Below are positions 40,226 through 48,637 of a DNA stretch of 64,000 bases, piece after piece. The notes beneath the pieces are model-generated. The model searched no databases. It was not told the origin of the DNA and worked only from the letters and a program-made list of their open reading frames with translations. Source of the DNA: Streptomyces sp. M41(2017) (lineage in GTDB: Bacteria; Actinomycetota; Actinomycetes; Streptomycetales; Streptomycetaceae); contig NZ_MWFK01000001.1 of assembly GCF_002078175.1 (NCBI RefSeq), positions 4,712,001-4,776,000 on the forward strand. The letters run 5' to 3'. The position numbers were made by a program, and so were the translations under genes. Within the stretch, counting starts at the first letter, position 1; every line of letters begins with the position of its first letter.

Positions 40226-41578
40226 TCAGGCGGCGACCGTGGTCCGCCGGACCGCCTCGTCCCGCGGCCGCTCGCCGAGCTGCTCGGTCGGCACCTCGTG
40301 CGTCTCGCGGGCGGTGAGCACGGCGATCACCGGCGGGACGCACAGGGCCGCGGTGAACAGGGCCACCGCCGACCAGTCGTCGCCGTCCGGACCCGCGATC
40401 CGCGCCGCGAACGTGACGGCGAACCCGGCGACCGCGAAGCCGATCTGTGTGCCGACGGCCATGCCGGACAGCCGGACCCGGGTGGAGAACATCTCGCCGT
40501 AGAACGACGGCCAGACACCGTTCGCCGCGCTGTAGACGACGCCGAACGCGAGGATGCCGAAGAGCATGACCAGGGCGTACGAGCCGGTGGAGATCGCCCA
40601 CAGGTAGGCGGTCATCAGGACGGCGCTGCCGGCGGCGCCGATCAGGTACACCGGACGGCGGCCGATGCGGTCCGAGAGCGTGGCCCAGGCGGGAATCGCG
40701 CCGAGCGCGACCACGTTGGCCAGCGCGCCCACCCACAGCATCTGTGTCCGGGACAGGCCGACGGCGTCACTGGTTCCGTAGGCCAGTGCCCACACGGTGA
40801 AGATCGTGCTGACCGACGCGATCAGCGCACCGGCGACCACCCGCAGCACGTCCGCCCAGTGGTCGCGGAAGAGCACGCCGAGCGGCAGCTTCACGACGCC
40901 CTCCGTCGTGGCCTGCCGTGTGAAGGCCGGGGTCTCCTGGAGCGTGCGGCGGATGACATAGCCGACCACGGCGACCGCGACGCTCGCCCAGAAGGGGACG
41001 CGCCAGCCCCACGAGAGCAACTGGTCCTCGGGCAGCGCGGCGATCGGCAGGAAGACGAGGGTCGCCAGGAGCTGGCCGCCCTGGGTACCGCTGAGGGTGA
41101 AGCTGGTGAAGAAGCCGCGCCGGCCCGGCGGCGCGTGTTCCAGCGTCATCGAGTTGGCGCTGGCCTGCTCGCCGGCCGCTGAGATCCCCTGGAGGACGCG
41201 GCACAGGACGAGCAGCACCGGAGCGAGGCCGCCGACCTGGTCGCGCGTCGGCAGGCAGCCGATCAGGAACGTCGAGAGCCCCATCAGGATCAGCGTGAAG
41301 ACCATGATCTTCTTGCGGCCGACGCGGTCCCCGAAGTGGCCGAGGAACAGCGCGCCGACGGGCCGGGCCGCGTAGGCGACCCCGAAGGTGGCGAGCGAGA
41401 GGAGGGTCGCGTCCGCCGGGTCCGAGTCGTCGAAGAAGACCTTCGGGAAGATCAGGGCCGCGGCGCTGCCGTAGATGAAGAAGTCGTAGTACTCCAGGGC
41501 GCTGCCGATCCAGGCGGCCGTCGCGGCCTTCTTCGGCTGGCCCGGTGGCGCGGTGAGCGGGGTGGCGGGATCGGACAC
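40226..41578 (-). CDS. MHS-family metabolite:H+ symporter, probable shikimate/quinate importer
   Basis: The 450-residue protein has 12 membrane helices and the metabolite:H+ symporter signatures: AAWIGSALEYYDFFIYG near the start (about 20-37), GHFGDRVGRKKIMVFTL (about 80-96) and RRTLQETPAF. ShiA, KgtP and ProP belong here. Neighbours for shikimate oxidation and dehydration suggest a ShiA-like importer. Its upstream region contains a 23-bp element that matches one upstream of the dehydrogenase gene, so both are probably regulated together. The ATG is preceded by GAAGGAGC. Confidence 0.9.
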   Translation of the reverse strand: MSDPATPLTAPPGQPKKAATAAWIGSALEYYDFFIYGSAAALIFPKVFFDDSDPADATLLSLATFGVAYAARPVGALFLGHFGDRVGRKKIMVFTLILMGLSTFLIGCLPTRDQVGGLAPVLLVLCRVLQGISAAGEQASANSMTLEHAPPGRRGFFTSFTLSGTQGGQLLATLVFLPIAALPEDQLLSWGWRVPFWASVAVAVVGYVIRRTLQETPAFTRQATTEGVVKLPLGVLFRDHWADVLRVVAGALIASVSTIFTVWALAYGTSDAVGLSRTQMLWVGALANVVALGAIPAWATLSDRIGRRPVYLIGAAGSAVLMTAYLWAISTGSYALVMLFGILAFGVVYSAANGVWPSFYGEMFSTRVRLSGMAVGTQIGFAVAGFAVTFAARIAGPDGDDWSAVALFTAALCVPPVIAVLTARETHEVPTEQLGERPRDEAVRRTTVAA

Positions 41579-41701
41579 GGCTGCTCCTTCGGGGAACTCC
41601 GGGGACGGGAGTGCGGCGGTGCCAGGGGAGTGGTGCCGGGACCCTGGGGGTGTACGGGTCGGCCGTGCCGGGAGAGGTCGTGTGGCGCCTGCTGTTCCGG
41701 C

Positions 41702-41724
41702 TAATTAACCCACTGGATAGTTAG
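41702..41724 (-). promoter_or_regulatory. TetR-type operator upstream of the symporter
   Basis: Read on the minus strand, this 23-bp site matches 17 of 23 bases of the site at 42595-42617 (CTAAC-A-CCAGT-GT-ATTA positions), and both point the same way relative to their genes. It lies 124 bp before the symporter start. Confidence 0.6.
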
Positions 41725-41809
41725 TACCGACTGGCTACGGATGCTGCGCCCACGTCTCCCGGGTGTCAAGGGGTCGTGCCGAAGGATCTCCCCGCGCCCG
41801 GCGGGCCGT

Positions 41810-42475
41810 TCAGCCGGTCGCGCGGTCCGCGGTGAGGTAGGCGATGACCATGTCGCCGAGCATCGCCCGGTAGCGGTCCCGCTGGTCGGGGGCGACCAGG
41901 TCGCGGCCGAACAGGGCGCCGAACGTATGGCGGTTGGAGACCCGGAAGAAGCAGAAGGAACTGATCATCGCGTGCAGGTCCACGGCGTCGACGTCCGCCG
42001 TGAACAGCCCCGACGCGCGGCCGGTCGCCAGGATCCGGCCGATCACGTCGAGTGCGGGCGAGCCGATGCTGCCCAACTCGTCGGAGGCGACGATGTGTTC
42101 GGCCTCGTGGATGTTCTCGATGCTCACCAGGCGGATGAAGTCGGGGTGCGCCTCGTGGTGGTCGAAGGTCAGCTCGGCGAGTCTGCGGATGGCCGCGACC
42201 GGGTCGAGATGCTCGACGTCCAGCTTCTGTTCGGCCTGCCGGATGACCGTGTACGCCCGCTCCAGGACCGCCGTGAAGAGCTGTTCCTTGCCGCCGAAGT
42301 AGTAGTAGATCATCCGCTTCGTGGTGCTGGTGCGGGCGGCGATCTCGTCGACCCGGGCGCCCGCGAAGCCGGCGCGGGAGAACTCCTGGGTCGCCACGTC
42401 GAGGATCTCGGCCCGGGTGCGGGCGGCGTCGCGGATGCGGCCGCCGGGTCGTGCCGGTTCTTCGACGCTGGTCAT
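41810..42475 (-). CDS. TetR-family regulator of shikimate/quinate use
   Basis: The 221-residue protein has the HTH VDEIAARTSTTKRMIYYYFGGKEQLF (about 43-68) and a C-terminal domain of the TetR_C type found with aromatic-acid repressors. ATG 42475 has GAAGGAA 4 nt upstream; an in-frame start at 42637 would cross the operator. The gene sits between the symporter and dehydrogenase genes, and both flanks carry the same operator-like element. It presumably represses transport and catabolism until shikimate, quinate or a product is present. Confidence 0.88.
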   Translation of the reverse strand: MTSVEEPARPGGRIRDAARTRAEILDVATQEFSRAGFAGARVDEIAARTSTTKRMIYYYFGGKEQLFTAVLERAYTVIRQAEQKLDVEHLDPVAAIRRLAELTFDHHEAHPDFIRLVSIENIHEAEHIVASDELGSIGSPALDVIGRILATGRASGLFTADVDAVDLHAMISSFCFFRVSNRHTFGALFGRDLVAPDQRDRYRAMLGDMVIAYLTADRATG

Positions 42476-42585
42476 CGGGTTCCTTCGGGCGAGACGGTCG
42501 GTGCCCGCGATTCTAGAAGCAGGGTGCGACGGAGCGGGCGCGCGCGGTCCCCTCCCGCCGCCTCCCTTCCCATCGGACGGACGCC

Positions 42586-42617
42586 TTGATATGACTAACG
42601 AACCAGTTCGTACATTA
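42586..42617 (+). promoter_or_regulatory. Promoter and operator of the shikimate dehydrogenase operon
   Basis: The 23-bp element at 42595-42617 contains the palindrome ACGAACCAGTTCGT. It overlaps a possible promoter made of TTGATA (42586-42591) and TACATT (42611-42616, long 19-bp spacer). Repressor binding would block both the dehydrogenase operon and the divergent tetR gene. Downstream, 42624-42657 has three short CACTCGT-like repeats of no known role. Confidence 0.6.
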
Positions 42618-42676
42618 AGCCTGCCATCACTCGTCACGCGTCACTCGTCACTCGTCCTCGCCACCGGAGGCCCGCC

Positions 42677-43561
42677 GTGTCCCAGACCTCGTACCTCGTC
42701 GGCCTGATCGGCTCGGGGATCGGTCCCTCGCTCAGCCCGGTGCTGCACGAACGCGAGGCCAACCGGCAGGGACTGCGCTGTCTGTACCGGCTGATCGACC
42801 TCGACAGGCTCGGCGTCGCCCCCGAGGCGGTCGGCGATCTCGTCCGCGCGGCACGCGACGTCGGCTTCGACGGGCTGAACATCACGCACCCCTGCAAGCA
42901 GCTCGTCATCGGCCACCTCGACGACCTCACCCCGCAGGCGGCGGCCCTCGGCGCGGTCAACACCGTGGTCTTCGAGGACGGCCGGGCGTTCGGCCACAAC
43001 ACGGACGTCACCGGCTTCGCGGCGTCCTTCGCCCGCGGCCTGCCCGACGTGTCCCTGGAACGGGTCGTCCAGCTGGGCGCGGGCGGCGCGGGGGCCGCCG
43101 TCGCGCACGCGGTGCTCACCCTCGGCGCGGGTCACGTCACCGTCGTCGACGCGCTGCCCGACCGCGCCGCCCGGCTCGCCGCCGCCCTGCGCCGGCACTT
43201 CGGCACCGGCCGGGCCGCCGCCGCGGCACCGGACGCGCTCGCCCCGCTGCTCGCCCGTGCCGACGGCGTCGTGCACGCCACGCCCACCGGTATGGCCGCG
43301 CACCCCGGACTCCCCTTCCCGGAACGGTTGTTGCGTCCCGGGCTGTGGGTGGCGGAGGTGGTCTACCGGCCGCTGGAGACCGAGCTGGTGCGGGCCGCCA
43401 GCGCCGCCGGGTGCGCGGTCCTCGACGGAGGCGGCATGGCCGCCTTCCAGGCCGCGGACGCCTTCCGGCTCTTCACCGGACGGGAGCCCGACCCGGCCCG
43501 GATGCTCGCGGACATCGCCGAACCGGCGGGCTCCCCGGTGCCCGCGGCGGAGAACGCGTGA
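42677..43561 (+). CDS. Shikimate/quinate dehydrogenase (AroE superfamily), probably catabolic
   Basis: The 294-residue protein has the substrate-site SLSP motif in GLIGSGIGPSLSPVLHE, catalytic Lys in NITHPCK (about residue 75), the Asp in GHNTDVTG (about 110) and the dinucleotide loop GAGGAGAAVAHAV. An Asp follows the second Rossmann strand (VVDALPDRA), which favours NAD over NADP and so an oxidative, catabolic direction as in QsuD. The GTG start is 6 nt after CCGGAGG. It leads the operon with the 3-dehydroshikimate dehydratase. Confidence 0.92.
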   Translation: MSQTSYLVGLIGSGIGPSLSPVLHEREANRQGLRCLYRLIDLDRLGVAPEAVGDLVRAARDVGFDGLNITHPCKQLVIGHLDDLTPQAAALGAVNTVVFEDGRAFGHNTDVTGFAASFARGLPDVSLERVVQLGAGGAGAAVAHAVLTLGAGHVTVVDALPDRAARLAAALRRHFGTGRAAAAAPDALAPLLARADGVVHATPTGMAAHPGLPFPERLLRPGLWVAEVVYRPLETELVRAASAAGCAVLDGGGMAAFQAADAFRLFTGREPDPARMLADIAEPAGSPVPAAENA

Positions 43562-43670
43562 CGGCGGACCGCATCGCGATGGTCCCGACCGCTCCGACCG
43601 CTCCGGCCGGTCCCCGGCCACCTCGACGGCCCCCGTCACCCCGACTGCCCCGGCTACGGAAGGAAGCAGC

Positions 43671-45545
43671 GTGCGCACGTCCATCGCCACCGTGTCCCTC
43701 AGCGGTTCGCTGACCGAGAAGCTCACCGCGGCCGCCCGCGCGGGTTTCGACGGTGTGGAGATCTTCGAGAACGACCTGCTCGCGAGCCCCCTCACCCCCG
43801 AGGAGATCCGGGACCGCACCGCCGACCTCGGTCTGACCATCGACCTGTACCAGCCGATGCGTGACGTCGAGGCCCTTCCGGAGGCGGAGTTCGCGCGCTC
43901 GCTGCGCCGGGCGCGCCACAAGTTCGCTCTCATGCGACGTCTCGGCGCCGACACCGTGCTCGTGTGCTCCAGCGTCTCGCCCCTCGCCGTCGACGACGAC
44001 GCGCTCGCGGCGGAACAACTGCACCGACTGGCCCGCCTCGCCGAGGACTTCGGCATCCGGGTGGCCTACGAGGCGCTCGCCTGGGGGCGGCACGTGAACA
44101 CGTACGACCATGCCTGGACCGTCGTCGAGACCGCCGGTCATCCGGCCCTCGGCACCTGTCTGGACAGTTTCCACATCCTGGCGCGCGGCTCCGATCCCAA
44201 GGGGATCGAGGACATCCCCGGGGACCGGATCTTCTTCCTGCAACTGGCCGACGCCCCGCTGATGGCCATGGACGTCCTCCAGTGGAGCCGCCACTACCGC
44301 TGCTTCCCCGGGCAGGGCGGCTTCGACCTCTCCGGTCTGCTGGCGCACGTCCTGCGCGCCGGATACCGGGGGCCGTTGTCGCTGGAGGTGTTCAACGACG
44401 TGTTCCGGCAGGCCGCGGCGGGGCCGACCGCCGTCGACGCCCGGCGTTCCCTCCTCGTCCTCCAGGAACGGACACGGCGGGCCCTCCCCGACGGGGTGGC
44501 CCTCGCCGCGCCGCCCGCCCCCGTCGTGCCGACCGGTGTCGCCTTCGCTGAACTCGTCACCCCCGACGTCGTCCCCGTCGCCGGCCTCCTCGGCGCGCTC
44601 GGCTTCACCCGCACCGCCCGGCACCGGGGCAAGCCCGTGGACCTGTGGCAGCAGGGCGGGGCCCGTGTCCTGGTCAACACCGGTCCGGCCGCCTCGCGAG
44701 AGGGCACGGCCCTCACCGCGATCGGCCTGGAGTCGCCCGACCCGGCCGCCGCGGCCCGTCGCGCCGAGGCACTCCTCGCGCCGGTGCTGCCGCGCCGCCG
44801 GGCTCTCGACGACGCCGCGCTCGACGCCGTGGCGGCGCCCGACGGAACGGAGGTCTTCTTCTGCGCCCCCACCGGGTCCCCGGCCCCGTCCGGCCCGCGG
44901 GCGGCCTCCGCCGGTCCCGAACCCCGCCGGTGGACGGACGACTTCGAGCCGGTCGACGCCGGCGTACCGGTCGCGCGTCCGGCCGGCCGTGGCTCCGTGG
45001 ACCGGATCGACCACCTCGCGCTCACCCAGCCCTGGCACCAGTTCGACGAGGCCGCGCTGTTCCACCGCAGTGTGCTCGGCCTGACCGGCCAGGAGAGCGT
45101 GGACGTCGCCGACCCCTACGGGCTGCACCGCAGCCGCGCCGTCACCAACGCCGACGGGAGCGTCCGGATCGCCCTCGGTGTCGGCCCCGCTCCCACGGAC
45201 GACGGAGCCCGTATCCAGCACATCGCGCTCGCCACCGACGACGTGGCGGAGGCCGCCCGGCGGTTCCGCGCGGCCGGCGGCCGACTGCTGCCCATCCCCG
45301 CCAACTACCACGACGACCTGGCCGCCCGGCACGACCTCGACGCGGAGGAACTCGCCGTCCTGCGCGACCTCGGCATCCTCTACGACCGCGACGCCCACGG
45401 GGAGTTCAGGCACTGCTACACGGAGACGATCGGCCGCGTCTTCTTCGAACTCGTGCAGCGCGACGGCGGATACCGCGGCTACGGAGCGCAGAACGCCCCG
45501 GTGCGCCTCGCCGCGCAGCACGCGACGGGACGCCCGGGGCGCTGA
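43671..45545 (+). CDS. quiC: 3-dehydroshikimate dehydratase fused to an HPPD-like domain
   Basis: The 624-residue protein has two parts. The N-terminal part (about 1-265) is a TIM-barrel sugar-phosphate-isomerase-like domain (AYEALAWGRHVNTYDHAW, CLDSFHILARG, LSLEVFNDVFR) that dehydrates 3-dehydroshikimate to protocatechuate. The C-terminal part (about 285-605) is a two-repeat VOC fold like 4-hydroxyphenylpyruvate dioxygenase, with possible metal ligands in RIDHLALTQP, IQHIALATDD and RVFFELVQRDGGYRGYG. This fusion is known in Pseudomonas QuiC1. GTG 43671 follows GGAAGGA. No protocatechuate-degrading pca genes are in the window, so the product is used elsewhere. Confidence 0.93.
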   Translation: MRTSIATVSLSGSLTEKLTAAARAGFDGVEIFENDLLASPLTPEEIRDRTADLGLTIDLYQPMRDVEALPEAEFARSLRRARHKFALMRRLGADTVLVCSSVSPLAVDDDALAAEQLHRLARLAEDFGIRVAYEALAWGRHVNTYDHAWTVVETAGHPALGTCLDSFHILARGSDPKGIEDIPGDRIFFLQLADAPLMAMDVLQWSRHYRCFPGQGGFDLSGLLAHVLRAGYRGPLSLEVFNDVFRQAAAGPTAVDARRSLLVLQERTRRALPDGVALAAPPAPVVPTGVAFAELVTPDVVPVAGLLGALGFTRTARHRGKPVDLWQQGGARVLVNTGPAASREGTALTAIGLESPDPAAAARRAEALLAPVLPRRRALDDAALDAVAAPDGTEVFFCAPTGSPAPSGPRAASAGPEPRRWTDDFEPVDAGVPVARPAGRGSVDRIDHLALTQPWHQFDEAALFHRSVLGLTGQESVDVADPYGLHRSRAVTNADGSVRIALGVGPAPTDDGARIQHIALATDDVAEAARRFRAAGGRLLPIPANYHDDLAARHDLDAEELAVLRDLGILYDRDAHGEFRHCYTETIGRVFFELVQRDGGYRGYGAQNAPVRLAAQHATGRPGR

Positions 45546-45554
45546 CCCGCCCTG

Positions 45555-48173
45555 CTACCGGACCAGGCGCAGGGTGAACCCCCGGTCCAGCGTCAGGCGG
45601 GGTGTGCTCACCGTGGTCACCCCGGTGCCGCTGTCGTACGACCACGAGGTGCGGGGCAGCGGGTGTCCGTCGAGGAGTACCCGCCGGGGCGCCGGCTCGC
45701 CGTGCACGGTGAAGCGGTACGCGCGGGACGCGGGCTTGTCCTGGTAACTCCCCTTGCTCGCGCCGACGTCGACGGTCGTTGCGGTCCGTCGGGCGGCGAC
45801 CGTGACGCGCTGGGTCGCCGAGGCTCCCTCGGTGAAGTGCCGGGTCACGCCGTCGTCCTCGTACAGCGTGTAACCGCTGTCGCCCTTCGGGTACAGGTCC
45901 CAGTCCAGTTCGCTCCGGTCACGGGTCTTCCAACTCGTGGTGCCCTTGGGCCACATGGGGACGATCGAGCCGCCCTTCACGAAGAGGGGCAGGGTGTCGA
46001 GCGGTGCGTGGTAGCCGTCGACGGTGGTCGGGCCCCGGTACGTGCGGCCCGTCCAGTAGTCCGTCCAGGTGCCCTTCGGCAGATAGATGCCGTCCCGGGT
46101 GTCGGAGTCCTCGTAGACGGGAGCGACCAGGAAGTCGGAACCCGCGAGGAACTCGTACCTGGCGTCCGCTCCCAGGGTCTTCGGGTCGTCCGGATACTCC
46201 AGCCAGAGCGGGCGCACGGCGCCGACGCCCGAGGTCGCGGCCTCGGCGGACAGTGTGTACATGTAGGGGAGCAGGCGCTCCTTGAGCTGGAGGTACTTGC
46301 GGTTGACGGAGGTGTACGGCTCCCCGTCGCGCCAGGGCTGCTGGTCGGCCGGCTTGCCGGTGGTGATGTCGGAGGCCCAGCCGTCCATGGTCATGACGGC
46401 CGGCAGGAACGCCTTCCACTGGAGGTCCCGGGCGTACATCTCCGGGTCGTGGCCGTAGATGGAGCCCACGTCACCGGTGTTGTACGCGATGCCCGACAGG
46501 GTGGCCCCGGCGTATGTGGGGATCTGCCAGCGGATGTAGTCCCAGGACAGCTTCTGGTCGCCGCTCCACAGGACGCCGCAGCGTTGGGCGCCCGCCCAGG
46601 ACACCGGCAGCCAGACGAAGCCGCGGGCGTCGCTGTTGTCCTCGATCCCGGCCTTCGCGCGGTCGCAGGCGTCGAGCGCGAAGCCGTAGCCGTTGCCCAC
46701 CCAGGCCACGTCGAGCTTCGCCACCCGCTGGCCCGCCTTCACCTGGTCGGCGAGCTTGTCGATGCCGTCCTGGGTCCACAGCCCGAGCTGGGCGTTGTGC
46801 TCGTCCAGGCCCTTGGCGGTCCGGTCGAGATCCTCGTAGCCGCAGCCGTACCCGTCGTTGACGAGCATCCAGCCGAGCGGCATGTCGTGCTCGGTGTAGC
46901 CGTCGGCGACCTTCAGGGCGTCGAGGGTGTGCCGCTCGCCGCGGTTGGCGTTGTGCAGATAGCAGTCGGAGTCGCCGGGTTCGAGGCCGTACACCGGTGG
47001 CATGAACGGTTTGCCGACCAGGGCCGTGTACTTGCCGATGACCTTCTTCGCGTCCCCGAGGAAGTAGTAGGCGTCCAGACGCCGTTCCTGCTGTCCGGTG
47101 CGTACCGGCGAGCCGAAGTCGTACACGCCCGGCGCGAACGTGTTGCGGTAGACGCCGTACCCCGCGCTCGACAGGTAGAAGGGCTGCGAGTTGTTGTAAC
47201 CGCCCTCGTTCCAGTCGAAGTTGTTCGCGACGTACATCGTCCGATCGCGGTGCGCGAAGGAGCCGTTCTGTTCGCCGCCGCCGAAGAACTGCTCGTCCGC
47301 GCCGCGCGCCAGGCTCTGCCGCATCCCGCTGGTCGACCAGCGCAGCGGCTTGTCCTCCTGCCAGATCCGGGTGCGGTTGTCGGGCTTGTAGAGGCCGAAG
47401 CGCAGGGGCTTCTTGTACACGCGCAGGACCGCGTCGGGTGACCGGACGCCGTAATAGGCACCCGCGTCGAACGACGTCGTGCGGGTCTGCCGGGCGGGTC
47501 GCTCGCGGACGATCGCGCTGCCGGCGGGGTCGCTGAACGTTCCGGACGGGTCCGCCTGCAAACGGAGCCGGCCGTTCGCCAGGAAGTCCGCCCTGGCCTT
47601 CAGCGCTCCGGCCGCGACGGTGTAGCTCCCGTGGTCGCCGCCGAAGGAGGTCAGGTCGCCCGCGTCCGTGGTCTGCGGCAGATAGACCTTTCCCGTGTAG
47701 CCGTTGTCGTGCACGTCGTACGGCACCACCAGCACGTGGTACGTCCCCGACGCGTTCGGGATCACGGTGGCCTCGGGGTCGGCGGTGCCCGCGCTGGAGG
47801 CGACCTCCTTGCCCGTGCCGTCGTACACGTACAGGTCGAAGTCGTCGGTGGGGTGCTGCCACTCGATGGAGATCGGCACCCCGCCCTCGGGGTTGTCCGC
47901 CCAATAGCCCTCGGGAACCTCGACGTTCACGTCGAATCGGTCGCAGACCTCGCTGTCGGGGTCCTCGGCGGCCGGTGGGCAGGCCTCGGTGCCGCCCGAG
48001 GTGCCCTGGCTATAGACCGGGCTCTGCCAGGTGACGCTCTGGTGGGTGGCGTCGAGGACGGCACTCGCCGGAGTCGCCGCGAGCGCCGGTCCCGCGGGCG
48101 GGCCGAGCAGGGTGACGGCCAGAGCGGTGGCCAGCCCCGCCACGGCCCAGGAACGATGTCGGAGTCTTCGCAC
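45555..48173 (-). CDS. Secreted GH31 alpha-glycosidase with pre-peptidase-like N-terminal domain
   Basis: This large protein (872 residues from GTG 48173) carries a Sec signal peptide (RRLRHRSWAVAGLATALAVTL, cut near ALAAT). Next come an about 130-residue beta-sandwich and then the GH31 module: the N-terminal FGGGEQNGSF loop, the nucleophile region VAKLDVAWVG and the acid/base area GDQKLSWDYIRWQIP. The C-terminal part is beta-rich. GH31 enzymes cleave alpha-glucosides or alpha-xylosides. Start choice is unsure: GTG 48173 has GGAG 9 nt upstream and gives a normal signal peptide; ATG 48260 adds 29 residues. It converges with quiC, 9 bp apart. Confidence 0.88.
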   Translation of the reverse strand: MRRLRHRSWAVAGLATALAVTLLGPPAGPALAATPASAVLDATHQSVTWQSPVYSQGTSGGTEACPPAAEDPDSEVCDRFDVNVEVPEGYWADNPEGGVPISIEWQHPTDDFDLYVYDGTGKEVASSAGTADPEATVIPNASGTYHVLVVPYDVHDNGYTGKVYLPQTTDAGDLTSFGGDHGSYTVAAGALKARADFLANGRLRLQADPSGTFSDPAGSAIVRERPARQTRTTSFDAGAYYGVRSPDAVLRVYKKPLRFGLYKPDNRTRIWQEDKPLRWSTSGMRQSLARGADEQFFGGGEQNGSFAHRDRTMYVANNFDWNEGGYNNSQPFYLSSAGYGVYRNTFAPGVYDFGSPVRTGQQERRLDAYYFLGDAKKVIGKYTALVGKPFMPPVYGLEPGDSDCYLHNANRGERHTLDALKVADGYTEHDMPLGWMLVNDGYGCGYEDLDRTAKGLDEHNAQLGLWTQDGIDKLADQVKAGQRVAKLDVAWVGNGYGFALDACDRAKAGIEDNSDARGFVWLPVSWAGAQRCGVLWSGDQKLSWDYIRWQIPTYAGATLSGIAYNTGDVGSIYGHDPEMYARDLQWKAFLPAVMTMDGWASDITTGKPADQQPWRDGEPYTSVNRKYLQLKERLLPYMYTLSAEAATSGVGAVRPLWLEYPDDPKTLGADARYEFLAGSDFLVAPVYEDSDTRDGIYLPKGTWTDYWTGRTYRGPTTVDGYHAPLDTLPLFVKGGSIVPMWPKGTTSWKTRDRSELDWDLYPKGDSGYTLYEDDGVTRHFTEGASATQRVTVAARRTATTVDVGASKGSYQDKPASRAYRFTVHGEPAPRRVLLDGHPLPRTSWSYDSGTGVTTVSTPRLTLDRGFTLRLVR

Positions 48174-48455
48174 GGTACGTATCTCCACTCGACGGATGCG
48201 AACCAGGTGCTGCACCGGCCTCAACAGTCCGATGCTCGCTCGTGCTTGAACAGTCGTCATTCCGCGCAACTTCGAGCATGAAGGGTCACAGGCTTTGCGG
48301 GAGCTGTCAACGGCGCGATCGCACATCCGGACGGGACGCAGGGGAGTGGAGCGGGGTGATCCGCGAGCCGGTCCGGGAGCGGACCGCCGACTGCCCCGGG
48401 GAATGCGCCACCCCGGGCACGGCTCATCAAAAGCCGTGAATTACCGACCGGTTGA
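48174..48455 (-). promoter_or_regulatory. GH31 leader and promoter region
   Basis: No gene is evident in this part of the 464-bp gap. On the minus strand TTGACA (48310-48305) is a perfect -35 hexamer, but the expected -10 is poor (around ACCCTT). The distance to GTG 48173 would give a leader of about 100 nt. No known sugar-repressor operator is recognised. Confidence 0.35.
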
Positions 48456-48485
48456 CGTTGAAAAGGCAACGGTCACCGCTATCAT
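48456..48485 (+). promoter_or_regulatory. Promoter of the APC permease gene with inverted repeat
   Basis: TTGAAA (48458-48463) and TATCAT (48480-48485), 16 bp apart, make a good vegetative promoter. CGTTGAAAAGGCAACG (48456-48471) is an inverted repeat covering the -35 and might be an operator. Transcription would begin near 48492, leaving a leader of about 145 nt. Confidence 0.5.
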
Positions 48486-48637
48486 CGCAGCACCCGTGGA
48501 GCGACCCTCCGCATCCGCGGCGTGACCCTCTGCCCGACGGCGGCGCCGGCGCGGCATCGGCCTTCACACCCCCCACTCGCACGGCGCTGCCCGGCGTGCC
48601 CGCCGACGCGGCGTGCAGCACGGAAAGCAGCACGACC

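Noticed and set aside
42624..42657. CACTCGT-like short repeats before the shikimate dehydrogenase gene considered as a regulatory array or CRISPR-like repeats.
   Set aside because: Only about three imperfect 7-8-bp units without spacers; far too short for a CRISPR array and not matched elsewhere.
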